Source: an uncultured Solobacterium sp.
Lineage (GTDB): Bacteria; Bacillota_I; Bacilli_A; Erysipelotrichales; Erysipelotrichaceae
Direction of reading: 5' to 3'
DNA length: 6,722 bases
Assembly (NCBI GenBank): GCA_900554555.1
Contig: USIC01000045.1
Location: forward strand, 1-6,722
Positions within the stretch are counted from its first letter, which is position 1; the number at the start of each line of letters is the position of its first letter. A program made the position numbers and the translations under genes. Positions 1-5,320 of this stretch are shown here, one piece after another. The notes under the pieces are model-generated. The model worked only from the letters and a program-made list of their open reading frames with translations. It searched no databases and was not told where the DNA came from.

Positions 1-533
1 GTTTAGAATATACACTTGGAAATTTATTGAATTATCGTAAACGTACGATTGAAGAAATTGAGAAATATTACAAAGATCTTACGGTCGGTGTTAGTGAGGA
101 TGGTAAACAGGAAATCATGTTTCAGAATCCCGATATTGCTGAAGAGTTTGCATTTGGTGCTCTATCTTGTGGGATGATATATTCTTGCGACTTTGACCGC
201 TATGGGATGGAAAAACTTGCTGAAATATTACGTAAGGGATTGAAAGATAAAACCATTATGGAATCTGATTTATATCTATCGGAAGTTGAAGTGGTTAATA
301 AGCTATCGCATAGTGATTTACGTAATACTTGGGATGAATATACAAGACTTTATGATGTTGTGAAAGATTCTTCTGGCGACATCATGGTTAATGCGAAAAA
401 GAGATATATTGATCCATATGTATGCAAGCATGGACGAGTTACAACAAATAGTACTGCATTTAAAAATGCAGTGAATGAATTTAAGAATACAGATTATCAT
501 TATCTTATGAAAGGAATCTATCGAAATGGATAA
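1..533 (+). CDS. Probable HD-domain phosphohydrolase, C-terminal part (gene enters from the left edge)
   Basis: An open frame runs from the left edge (first full codon at position 3) to TAA at 531-533, giving 176 residues with the start outside the window. The first in-window residues, LEYTLGNLLNYRKRTIEEI, resemble from memory the stretch following the last metal-binding Asp of a group of Bacillota HD-domain proteins (D-x-x-RLEYTL...), so the catalytic H...HD...D residues would lie upstream, unseen. What is visible is a soluble, charged, mostly helical region with no membrane segment or signal. The later part (for example MFQNPDIAEEFAF and ESDLYLSEVEVV) also feels like that family. Such proteins are metal-dependent phosphohydrolases; the substrate cannot be told here. 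The internal TTG at 27 is not a credible start, because the frame is open through it and it has no ribosome site. The 3' end overlaps rdgB by 8 bases. The reading frame is sure; the family name is moderately sure. Confidence 0.65.
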   Translation, partial: LEYTLGNLLNYRKRTIEEIEKYYKDLTVGVSEDGKQEIMFQNPDIAEEFAFGALSCGMIYSCDFDRYGMEKLAEILRKGLKDKTIMESDLYLSEVEVVNKLSHSDLRNTWDEYTRLYDVVKDSSGDIMVNAKKRYIDPYVCKHGRVTTNSTAFKNAVNEFKNTDYHYLMKGIYRNG

Positions 534-1119
534 AGTAATTGTAGTTGCTAGCAAAAATGCTGGTAAAATTAAAGAATTTAAAGAGATGTTAGAACCTAAA
601 GGATTTGAAGTTAAGAGCTTAGCTGATTTTCCGGGTATTGGAGAGATTGATGAAACGGGTACAACATTCTCAGCTAATGCAGTTATCAAAGCACAGGCAA
701 TAACAGATAAGTACAACATCATGGCGATTTCTGATGACTCAGGATTAGAAATTGATGCTTTTGATAAACAACCAGGTGTGCAGAGCGCACGTTGGTTAGG
801 CCATGATACACCATATTCCTATAAGAATCGGGTGGTATTGGACCGTATGAAAGATGAAACTAATCGTAATTGTCGTTATGTATGTGCAATTGCGGTTACA
901 AGACCAAATCAAGAACCGGTTGTATTTGAGGATACTGTGGAATGTGTTATCGCTACTGAACCAGCTGGAACGAATGGGTTTGGATATGATCCAATTGTGT
1001 TCTATGAACCATTTGGGAAAACAATGGCAGAGATGACAAATGAAGAAAAGAATAGTATTTCTCATCGTGGTAAAGCTGTTGTACGTTTAGAAGCGTGGAT
1101 GGAACATGAAGGGTTATAG
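526..1119 (+). CDS. rdgB: RdgB/HAM1-family XTP/dITP diphosphatase (non-canonical purine NTP pyrophosphatase)
   Basis: This cytosolic enzyme of 197 residues, the usual family length, hydrolyses dITP, ITP and XTP to the monophosphate and pyrophosphate, keeping deaminated purines out of DNA and RNA. The family marks are all present in order: the nucleotide-binding SKNAGK near the N-terminus (residues 9-14), a conserved acidic patch around E43-T44-G45, SDDSGL (69-74) with the metal/catalytic aspartates, GVQSARW (84-90), GFGYDPIVF (151-159) and SHRGKA (179-184) for base recognition. The ATG at 526 is preceded by AAAGGA at about 510-515 with good spacing, and the gene overlaps the end of the upstream HD-type gene by 8 bases. 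Its 3' end overlaps the next gene by 14 bases, so it sits inside a coupled operon. A neighbouring hydrolase that might also act on nucleotides is consistent with nucleotide sanitation, but that link is inference. Confidence 0.97.
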   Translation: MDKVIVVASKNAGKIKEFKEMLEPKGFEVKSLADFPGIGEIDETGTTFSANAVIKAQAITDKYNIMAISDDSGLEIDAFDKQPGVQSARWLGHDTPYSYKNRVVLDRMKDETNRNCRYVCAIAVTRPNQEPVVFEDTVECVIATEPAGTNGFGYDPIVFYEPFGKTMAEMTNEEKNSISHRGKAVVRLEAWMEHEGL

Positions 1120-1795
1120 ATTTTTATCTGCAATTGCTGGTCTTGCTTTGTTTTTATCACTATTATTAACATCAATTGATTTATTATGCTTTAATCGTTC
1201 TTTCTTTCGCTTTCAATATTCCGTAAATCATACAGCGGAAAGCATTGGTATTTCTGAAGATGGACTCATGAATGCGACAAATGCTTTACTTGATTATATG
1301 CAAGATAAAAGGGATGATATAAAAGTTATTGAAAAGGTAAATGGTAGTGAACGTGAGGTCTTTGATGAGCGTGAAACACTGCATATGGTAGATGTTAAGA
1401 ATTTATATCTAAACGCAATGACCACAAGAACGATTCTATTTGTTGGCAGTGTTATGTTATTAACATTTTTGGTGCTAACGCATCGAAATGAAAGTTATAT
1501 GTTACTAGCAAATGCGTATAGAAATGGTCTACTATTCTTGGGCTCACTGCTTTTGTTTGTGGGGATTTATGCAATCGTGGACTTTAATGGCTTTTGGATG
1601 AATTTCCATTACATTTTTTTCGACAATGATTTATTTTTACTAGATCCAAATGTTTCAATTATGATCAATATGTTTCCATCAAATTTCTTCTTTGCAGTTG
1701 TTTTTGGAATTATAGTATTGTTTATAAGTATGATAGTTTTATTAAAGATCTTACTAGTGTTGTTGAAACACAGAATTGAAAGAAGGTTAGTATGA
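1106..1795 (+). CDS. lit: TIGR01906/DUF1461 membrane protein, lipoprotein intramolecular transacylase Lit-like
   Basis: This 229-residue protein has four likely membrane helices (about residues 5-27, 108-125, 139-160 and 194-220) and a large extracytoplasmic loop between the first two. The layout and the motifs LHMVDVK (92-98), NFHYIFF (166-172) and LLDPN...MINMFPSNFF (178-195) match the TIGR01906/DUF1461 family as I know it. The Lit members of that family move an acyl chain from the lipid glyceryl moiety to the N-terminal cysteine of lipoproteins, producing the lyso-form that is less visible to TLR2. Two histidines, H93 and H168, lie in the conserved blocks and are plausible catalytic residues. 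Not every family member has been shown to be a transacylase, so the activity is inferred. The ATG at 1106 lies inside the end of rdgB with only a weak GGA-type ribosome site, suggesting translational coupling. The stop overlaps the trmL start as ATGA. Family assignment is firm, enzymatic role less so. Confidence 0.8.
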   Translation: MKGYRFLSAIAGLALFLSLLLTSIDLLCFNRSFFRFQYSVNHTAESIGISEDGLMNATNALLDYMQDKRDDIKVIEKVNGSEREVFDERETLHMVDVKNLYLNAMTTRTILFVGSVMLLTFLVLTHRNESYMLLANAYRNGLLFLGSLLLFVGIYAIVDFNGFWMNFHYIFFDNDLFLLDPNVSIMINMFPSNFFFAVVFGIIVLFISMIVLLKILLVLLKHRIERRLV

Positions 1796-2307
1796 TTAAC
1801 GTTGTTTTGTATGAACCGGAGATTCCACAGAATACTGGTAATATTATGCGTACTTGTATGGCGATGAATTGTCGTTTACACCTGATTGAGCCAATGGGTT
1901 TTAAAATTACGGATAAGTCGTTGAAACGTGCAGGCATGGATTATGTAAAGGAATTGGATTATAAAATCTATCCTGATTGGCAGACATTTTATAACATGCA
2001 TGAAGGTTCCTATTATTACATCACTCGATATGGTGAAAAGACACCTTCAGAGTTTAACTATAAGGAAGATGAAGGGAAGGATATATATCTTGTCTTTGGT
2101 AAAGAAAGTACTGGGATTGATAAACATATTCTTCATGATAATTATGACCGCTGTGTGCGTATTCCAATGGTGGCAGAAGCACGTAGCTTAAATCTTTCTA
2201 ACTGTGTCGCAATATGCGTTTATGAAGTTTTAGATCAACTTGGATTTCCACAACTATCACACACAGAGGTAATTAAAGGGAAGGATTTTTTACAACAGTT
2301 TGAATAG
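1792..2307 (+). CDS. trmL: tRNA (cytidine/uridine-34-2'-O)-methyltransferase TrmL (SPOUT family)
   Basis: TrmL uses S-adenosylmethionine to methylate the 2'-OH of the wobble nucleotide 34 in tRNA-Leu isoacceptors, which aids codon reading. At 171 residues the protein has the length of the minimal SPOUT enzymes and all three motifs: EPEIPQNTGNIMR at the N-terminus (8-20), VFGKESTGI (101-109) and IPMVAEARSLNLSNCVAI (124-141), the last two forming the trefoil knot that binds the methyl donor. The NTGN asparagines and the ARSLNLSN stretch are the strongest signatures. The start ATG overlaps the stop of the Lit-like gene in an ATGA arrangement, with AGAAGG at 1781-1786 as ribosome site, so it is co-translated with its neighbour. 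About 60 bases follow before the next gene. TrmL could be confused with the related TrmJ or TrmH, but its small size and motif set favour TrmL. Confidence 0.95.
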   Translation: MINVVLYEPEIPQNTGNIMRTCMAMNCRLHLIEPMGFKITDKSLKRAGMDYVKELDYKIYPDWQTFYNMHEGSYYYITRYGEKTPSEFNYKEDEGKDIYLVFGKESTGIDKHILHDNYDRCVRIPMVAEARSLNLSNCVAICVYEVLDQLGFPQLSHTEVIKGKDFLQQFE

Positions 2308-2315
2308 GCATATAT

Positions 2316-2345
2316 TTGGACAACCTCATTATTCATAGGTATACT
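2316..2345 (+). promoter_or_regulatory. Possible internal sigma-A promoter ahead of the small membrane protein gene
   Basis: TTGGAC (2316-2321) and TATACT (2340-2345) are separated by 18 bases, a reasonable vegetative promoter match within the short gap after trmL. If used, transcription would begin near 2352, giving a very short leader that would cut into the AAGGA at 2349-2353 before the start at 2368. That weakens the case, and in this AT-rich DNA the match may be chance. No terminator is seen between trmL and the next gene, so read-through from upstream is the simpler default. Confidence 0.35.
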
Positions 2346-2367
2346 TACAAGGAAAGATGGTGATTAC

Positions 2368-2553
2368 ATGTTAGAAACCTTTGATGATTTCATTTCGTTA
2401 GCTGTCATTATGGTTATGTTAGTTCTAGCTATGTATTGTTGTCTTGTGATGTCGAGTAAAAAACATTTGAAGTTGATGCAGAGAAGACAAGCGAAACATC
2501 GTGATTTTCTTGCGACACTTTCTGATGACTCGGAATGTAATAGTGAGGAGTAA
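2368..2553 (+). CDS. Small single-span membrane protein, function unknown
   Basis: I do not recognise this 61-residue protein. It has a short acidic N-terminus (METF-like: MLETFDDF), one strongly hydrophobic helix at about residues 9-30 (ending ...AMYCCLVMSS), a highly basic stretch at 31-46 (KKHLKLMQRRQAKHR) and an acidic tail (SDDSECNSEE). By the positive-inside rule the C-terminal half should be cytoplasmic and the N-terminus outside. The start ATG follows AAGGAAAGATGGTG at 2349-2362, of which AAGGA or the closer GATGGTG could be the ribosome site. The gene stands on its own frame in the same direction as its neighbours. Its end carries GAGGAG, the ribosome site of the RidA gene 3 bases downstream, so the two are very likely translated from one message. 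That tight spacing is the main reason to believe it is a real gene. The function cannot be inferred. Confidence 0.75.
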   Translation: MLETFDDFISLAVIMVMLVLAMYCCLVMSSKKHLKLMQRRQAKHRDFLATLSDDSECNSEE

Positions 2554-2556
2554 ACA

Positions 2557-3021
2557 ATGATTCAAGAAACGATTAGTTCAAACAATGCCCCTGTAGCGGT
2601 AGGGCCATATTCACCCGCTGTTCGTGCAGGAGACTTTATATACATCTCGGGACAGTTACCGATTGATCCTATAACTGGGCAACTTGTTTCAGATGACATT
2701 CGTATTCAAACGGAGCAAGTACTGAAAAATATTGAAGCCTTATTAGCGGAGGCCGGTTTAAATATGTCATATGTTTTAAAGACAACTGTATTTGTTAAGA
2801 ATATGGAAGAGTTTGCGGCAATGAATGAAGTATATGCTCGTTTCTTTCAAAAACCATTTCCAGCAAGAAGTGCTGTCGCAGTAAAAGATATTGCATTTAA
2901 TGCGAAGGTAGAGATTGAAGCATTTGCGATGGATACCCGCGCACTTGAAGTACTATGTGCGGAAGATGGTTGCCATACATGTAATGATTATTGTTGCGAA
3001 ACAAAGTTAGATATTCAATAA
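2557..3021 (+). CDS. ridA: RidA (YjgF/YER057c/UK114) family enamine/imine deaminase with a cysteine-rich C-terminal extension
   Basis: RidA proteins form trimers that hydrolyse reactive enamines and imines such as 2-aminoacrylate, released by PLP-dependent dehydratases, to the keto acid and ammonia. The core (about residues 1-126) matches throughout: APVAVGPYSPAV (11-22), GDFIYISGQLPIDP (25-38), FPARSAVAV (101-109) with the catalytic R104, and VEIEAFA (118-124) with E121. These residues favour a true deaminase over the inactive RidA-like subgroups. The family usually stops at about 125-130 residues; here 154 are encoded, and the extra tail (about 127-154) holds five cysteines, C134, C139, C142, C146 and C147, plus H140. 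The ATG follows a strong GAGGAG at 2545-2550 lying in the end of the preceding small gene. It is the last gene of the operon: its TAA lies in the 5' arm of a terminator. The tail is unusual and its role unknown. Confidence 0.95.
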   Translation: MIQETISSNNAPVAVGPYSPAVRAGDFIYISGQLPIDPITGQLVSDDIRIQTEQVLKNIEALLAEAGLNMSYVLKTTVFVKNMEEFAAMNEVYARFFQKPFPARSAVAVKDIAFNAKVEIEAFAMDTRALEVLCAEDGCHTCNDYCCETKLDIQ

Positions 3022-3044
3022 GACCCTAGGGTCTTTTTATTTTT
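3020..3044 (+). terminator. Intrinsic terminator after ridA
   Basis: AAGACC (3020-3025) pairs with GGTCTT (3030-3035) around a CTAG loop, followed by a T-rich run (TTTTTATTTTT, 3034-3044). The last two bases of the ridA TAA form the base of the stem. The central 14 bases AGACCCTAGGGTCT are a perfect palindrome. The stem is short but GC-rich, and the position at the end of the run of genes is right. It marks the end of the left-hand operon. Confidence 0.85.
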
Positions 3045-3047
3045 CTA

Positions 3048-3056
3048 TGGTATGAT
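3048..3056 (+). promoter_or_regulatory. Extended -10 promoter for the YitT-family gene
   Basis: TGG followed by TATGAT (3048-3056) is an extended -10 element, TGn plus a 5 of 6 match to TATAAT. No good -35 box is found at the correct distance, since that region is occupied by the ridA terminator stem; extended -10 promoters often dispense with one. The transcript would start near 3063, about 25 bases before the gene, leaving GTGGAG (3071-3076) as ribosome site in the leader. The location just after a terminator and before a gene supports it. Confidence 0.6.
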
Positions 3057-3087
3057 ATAGCATGGACGTAGTGGAGATTAAGTTTTT

Positions 3088-3966
3088 ATGTCTATTCATA
3101 AACTAAACATGACTTTTACAAAGAAAGATATTCAATATATTCTGACAATCGCATTGTCCGCTCTTGTGTATGCGTTTGGGATTGAATCGTTCGTAAGTTC
3201 TGGTAATTTATTCCCTGGTGGGTTTGCGGGTATTTCACGACTCGTTGTAATGCTAGTGGAAAGACACCTTGGTTTCGTAATTCCATTTGGTGTCATCTAC
3301 TGGGTAATGAATTTTACGGTTGTGCTATTTATCTGGAATCGTATTGGGCATAAGTTTGTTTTATATTCTGTTCTTTGGTTCTCATTAAGTTCTCTATTTT
3401 CAATTATTATCAATGTGCCTATTGTTACACAGGATATGTTATTGATTGCGGTTTTTGGAGGTCTTATCAATGGATTTGCGATTGGACTTGCGCTTCGCTC
3501 AAATGCGAGTAGTGGTGGTACGGACTTTATCGCAATTGATTTATCGGTACGTTTAAAAAGACCTACTTGGAATTATTTGCTTGGTTTAAATGCATTTGTC
3601 TTAGTACTTGCAGGCTTAGCGTTTGGTTGGGATAAAGCTTTATACTCGATTATCTTCCAATATGTTTCTACACAGGTAGTCAATACAATGCACCAACGTT
3701 ATAAGATTACACGTATTCAAGTCATCACTGACCATGCAGATAAAGTATGTGATGCTGTTTTTAATACAGTACGTCATGGTATTACGAAAATTAATGTTGA
3801 AGGTGCTTTTAAGCATCAACCGCATACAATGTTGTTAATTACTGTCAATAACTATCAGTTACCGGAAGTAATTAGTTGTATACGTAAGGCAGATGAACAT
3901 GCATTCATGACCTTAAATGCGGTTGAAAAGATTATCGGTAACTATTATCAAAAACCTTTAGAGTGA
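3088..3966 (+). CDS. YitT-family membrane protein with C-terminal DUF2179 domain
   Basis: This 292-residue protein is of typical length for the YitT family (YitT_membrane plus DUF2179), common in several paralogues in Bacillota. The N-terminal 200 residues contain about five to six membrane helices (about 17-35, 64-83, 89-110, 117-136, 164-180 and a weaker one at 183-198) and the family hallmarks PGGFAGIS (43-50) and SSGGTDFIAI (141-150). The C-terminal part (about 208-285) is the cytoplasmic DUF2179 domain, seen in GITKINVEGAF (231-241) and in the following strand-rich segment. The molecular function of the family is not established; transport or signal-related roles have been proposed, and I would not choose one. 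The ATG at 3088 has GTGGAG at 3071-3076 upstream. The gene has its own promoter and terminator, so it appears to be transcribed alone, and it converges on trpS. Confidence 0.92.
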   Translation: MSIHKLNMTFTKKDIQYILTIALSALVYAFGIESFVSSGNLFPGGFAGISRLVVMLVERHLGFVIPFGVIYWVMNFTVVLFIWNRIGHKFVLYSVLWFSLSSLFSIIINVPIVTQDMLLIAVFGGLINGFAIGLALRSNASSGGTDFIAIDLSVRLKRPTWNYLLGLNAFVLVLAGLAFGWDKALYSIIFQYVSTQVVNTMHQRYKITRIQVITDHADKVCDAVFNTVRHGITKINVEGAFKHQPHTMLLITVNNYQLPEVISCIRKADEHAFMTLNAVEKIIGNYYQKPLE

Positions 3967-3981
3967 GTCATCACTCTTTTT
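3960..3981 (+). terminator. Intrinsic terminator of the YitT-family gene
   Basis: AGAGTGA (3960-3966) pairs perfectly with TCACTCT (3971-3977) across a GTCA loop, followed by a T run to 3981. The 5' arm is the end of the coding sequence itself, including the TGA stop at 3964-3966, so the hairpin begins before translation ends. It faces the trpS terminator on the opposite strand. Confidence 0.9.
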
Positions 3982-3987
3982 ATATAT

Positions 3988-4017
3988 AAAAAGATGCGTA
4001 TCGTTTTGATACACATC
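3988..4017 (-). terminator. Intrinsic terminator of trpS
   Basis: Read on the minus strand, GATGTGTATC (4017-4008) pairs with GATACGCATC (4002-3993) over an AAAAC loop, a 10-base-pair stem with a single T-G wobble. It is followed by TTTTT (3992-3988). It begins 6 bases after the trpS stop. Its T run is the complement of the A run directly to the right of the YitT terminator, so two convergent terminators share one AT-rich centre. Confidence 0.92.
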
Positions 4018-4023
4018 CTATGT

Positions 4024-5013
4024 TTAAAGAATTTCCATGCCAATTGCTTTTTGAACTTTGTTAAGTTTTTCAGACGCAATTACACTTGCTTTTTTAGCTC
4101 CGTTTGCTAATGTTATTTCAATTAAATCACTGTTGATGATTTCATTGTATCGTGTTTGTATCTCTTCAAGTTTAGCGCATACTGCATCCGCAACTGCTTT
4201 CTTGAAATCACCATAGCCTTTTCCTTCAAATTCTTTTTCAATATCTTCAAATGAACGTTCATTTGATAGGGAGGATAAAATTTGCATTAAGTTAGAGATA
4301 CCTGGTTGGTTTTCTGGGTCGTAATGTACTTTACCTAAACTATCTGTAACGGCAGACATAACTTTTTTACGTGCAACTTTAAGATCATCTAACAAGTAGA
4401 TGCATCCTTTATTTGTTTCATCTGACTTAGACATCTTCTTTGTTGGATCACTAAGGGACATAATTCTTGCGCCAACTTTAGCTACTAGTGGTTCTGGAAC
4501 TGCAAAAAGTTGTCCATAGCGATTGTTCATTCTTTCCGCAACATCGCGTGTTAATTCAACGTGCTGTTTTTGATCTTCTCCAACTGGTACATAGTCAGGG
4601 CTATAGAGTAAGATATCCGCAGCCATTAATGCAGGGTAGGTATATAGACCACCAGAGAGGTTCTTTTCACCTTTGGCTTGTTTATCCTTAAACTGTGTCA
4701 TTCGATTTAATTCACCCATATATGTATGACAACACATGATAAATCCAAGTTGTGCATGTTCCTTAACATCAGTTTGTAGGAAGATTGTTGCTTTGTTTGG
4801 GTCAAGACCACAAGCAAGATATAATGCTACACAATCCTTCAGATTCTTTTGTAGTTCTTTTGGATCCTGTGGAACTGTAATGCAGTGTAAGTTTGCGATA
4901 AATGCAAACATTTCATATTCATTCTGTGATTCTACAAAGTGTCGTAACGCACCAATATAGTTTCCTAGGTGTAATTGTCCGGTTGGTTTAATACCGCTTA
5001 ACATTCTTTTCAT
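4024..5013 (-). CDS. trpS: Tryptophan--tRNA ligase (TrpRS, class Ic)
   Basis: TrpRS activates tryptophan with ATP and charges tRNA-Trp in the cytoplasm. The protein is 329 residues, the size of the compact bacterial enzyme. It has the Rossmann-fold signatures: SGIKPTGQLHLGNYIGA near the N-terminus, with the HIGH-type motif as HLGN (15-18); GELNRMTQFKDK (100-111); PVGEDQKQHVELTRD (143-157); and the KMSKS loop (193-197). I start it at ATG 5013 because AAGGAG lies 8 bases upstream on the minus strand (5027-5022). A longer reading from TTG at 5031 would put the ribosome site inside the gene and add MQGEFT before the conserved start. The protein contains no tryptophan at all. It is preceded by a T-box leader, which makes its expression depend on uncharged tRNA-Trp, and followed by its own terminator, so it is transcribed alone and convergent with the YitT gene. 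Confidence 0.98.
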   Translation of the reverse strand: MKRMLSGIKPTGQLHLGNYIGALRHFVESQNEYEMFAFIANLHCITVPQDPKELQKNLKDCVALYLACGLDPNKATIFLQTDVKEHAQLGFIMCCHTYMGELNRMTQFKDKQAKGEKNLSGGLYTYPALMAADILLYSPDYVPVGEDQKQHVELTRDVAERMNNRYGQLFAVPEPLVAKVGARIMSLSDPTKKMSKSDETNKGCIYLLDDLKVARKKVMSAVTDSLGKVHYDPENQPGISNLMQILSSLSNERSFEDIEKEFEGKGYGDFKKAVADAVCAKLEEIQTRYNEIINSDLIEITLANGAKKASVIASEKLNKVQKAIGMEIL

Positions 5014-5033
5014 AGTGAATTCTCCTTGCAATT

Positions 5034-5066
5034 AAAAACGTCTCTTCAAATCATATTGAAGGGACG
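5034..5066 (-). terminator. Regulated terminator within the trpS T-box leader
   Basis: On the minus strand an 11-position stem (5066-5056 with 5049-5039, one C-A mismatch, loop TATGAT) is followed by TTTTT at 5038-5034. It lies before the trpS ribosome site and overlaps the 3' arm of the antiterminator, so it is the off state of the T-box switch and not a constitutive terminator. Confidence 0.88.
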
Positions 5067-5238
5067 CATGAGACGATATGCGCGGTACCACCCGACTTAT
5101 CCAAAAGGATCACTTAATTTGGGATAACGGACCTCCGGTATTCTATAAGTGGAACTCCAAACATACTTTGTCGAAATATCAGTTTACACCAAACACTGAC
5201 TCTCTGGGAAATCAACGCGTAATTGCATTCCGAATACA
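5034..5238 (-). promoter_or_regulatory. T-box leader (tRNA-Trp sensing riboswitch) controlling trpS
   Basis: The minus strand carries the T-box core GGGTGGTACCGCG (5093-5081), the near-invariant sequence that pairs with the acceptor end of uncharged tRNA. The antiterminator can be drawn: GGG, bulge TGGTACC, GCGCAT (5093-5078) pairing with ATGCGTCCC (5069-5061). The competing terminator is CGTCCCTTCAA (5066-5056) with TTGAAGAGACG (5049-5039), one C-A mismatch, then TTTTT (5038-5034); it shares 5066-5061 with the antiterminator, so the two are exclusive. Stem I opens with GTATTCGGAAT (5237-5227), pairing with GTTCC (5155-5151) and GAATAC (5143-5138). TGG followed by A (5159-5157), next to the GTTCC arm, is the expected tryptophan specifier. 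AGAGAGTCAG and GGTGTAAA in the distal part of Stem I are typical. Stem III is TTATCC (5127-5122) with GGATAA (5102-5097). Uncharged tRNA-Trp should stabilise the antiterminator and switch trpS on. Confidence 0.96.
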
Positions 5239-5243
5239 CGATG

Positions 5244-5272
5244 ATTCTAACATAAATCAATATAATTGATAA
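5244..5272 (-). promoter_or_regulatory. Promoter of the trpS T-box transcript
   Basis: On the minus strand TTATCA (5272-5267) and TAGAAT (5249-5244) are separated by 17 bases, with TGT directly before the -10 giving a TGn extension. The predicted start near 5238 places the 5' end at the first pairing base of Stem I (GTATTC at 5237), which is a good independent check on the position. Confidence 0.7.
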
Positions 5273-5291
5273 GTTCTTTTTGATTGTACAT

Positions 5292-5320
5292 TTGCGAAGC
5301 ATATTTTTGCATGTTATACT
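5292..5320 (+). promoter_or_regulatory. Promoter of the ABC exporter genes
   Basis: TTGCGA (5292-5297) and TATACT (5315-5320) lie 17 bases apart, with TGT before the -10 as an extension. Transcription would begin near 5327, leaving a leader of about 65 bases before the ATPase start. The promoter is back-to-back with that of trpS, the two -35 boxes being only 19 bases apart. A small inverted repeat, TACTC-GTA-GAGTA (5317-5329), covers the end of the -10 and the start site. Confidence 0.7.

Noticed and set aside
318..722. Minus-strand frame of 134 codons across the HD gene end and rdgB
   Set aside because: It lies opposite two well-supported genes, has no ribosome site or promoter, and its hydrophobic translation is what the complement of these codons gives.
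796..1065. Frames on both strands within rdgB
   Set aside because: They shadow a gene with all family motifs intact and have no signals of their own.
2979..3021. Frameshift or assembly error as the cause of the long RidA tail
   Set aside because: The frame is continuous, the conserved core ends normally, and the stop is placed precisely at a terminator, which argues for a genuine extension; homologue comparison would settle it.
4488..4960. Two plus-strand frames inside trpS
   Set aside because: They are the complement of conserved TrpRS motifs and have no start signals.
5014..5031. Longer start for TrpS at a TTG
   Set aside because: The ribosome site AAGGAG would fall inside the coding region, and the conserved protein begins at the ATG 18 bases later.
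5078..5302. Overlapping short frames on both strands in the gap left of the ABC genes
   Set aside because: The region is fully explained by the T-box leader and promoters; the frames lack ribosome sites and cross the RNA structure.
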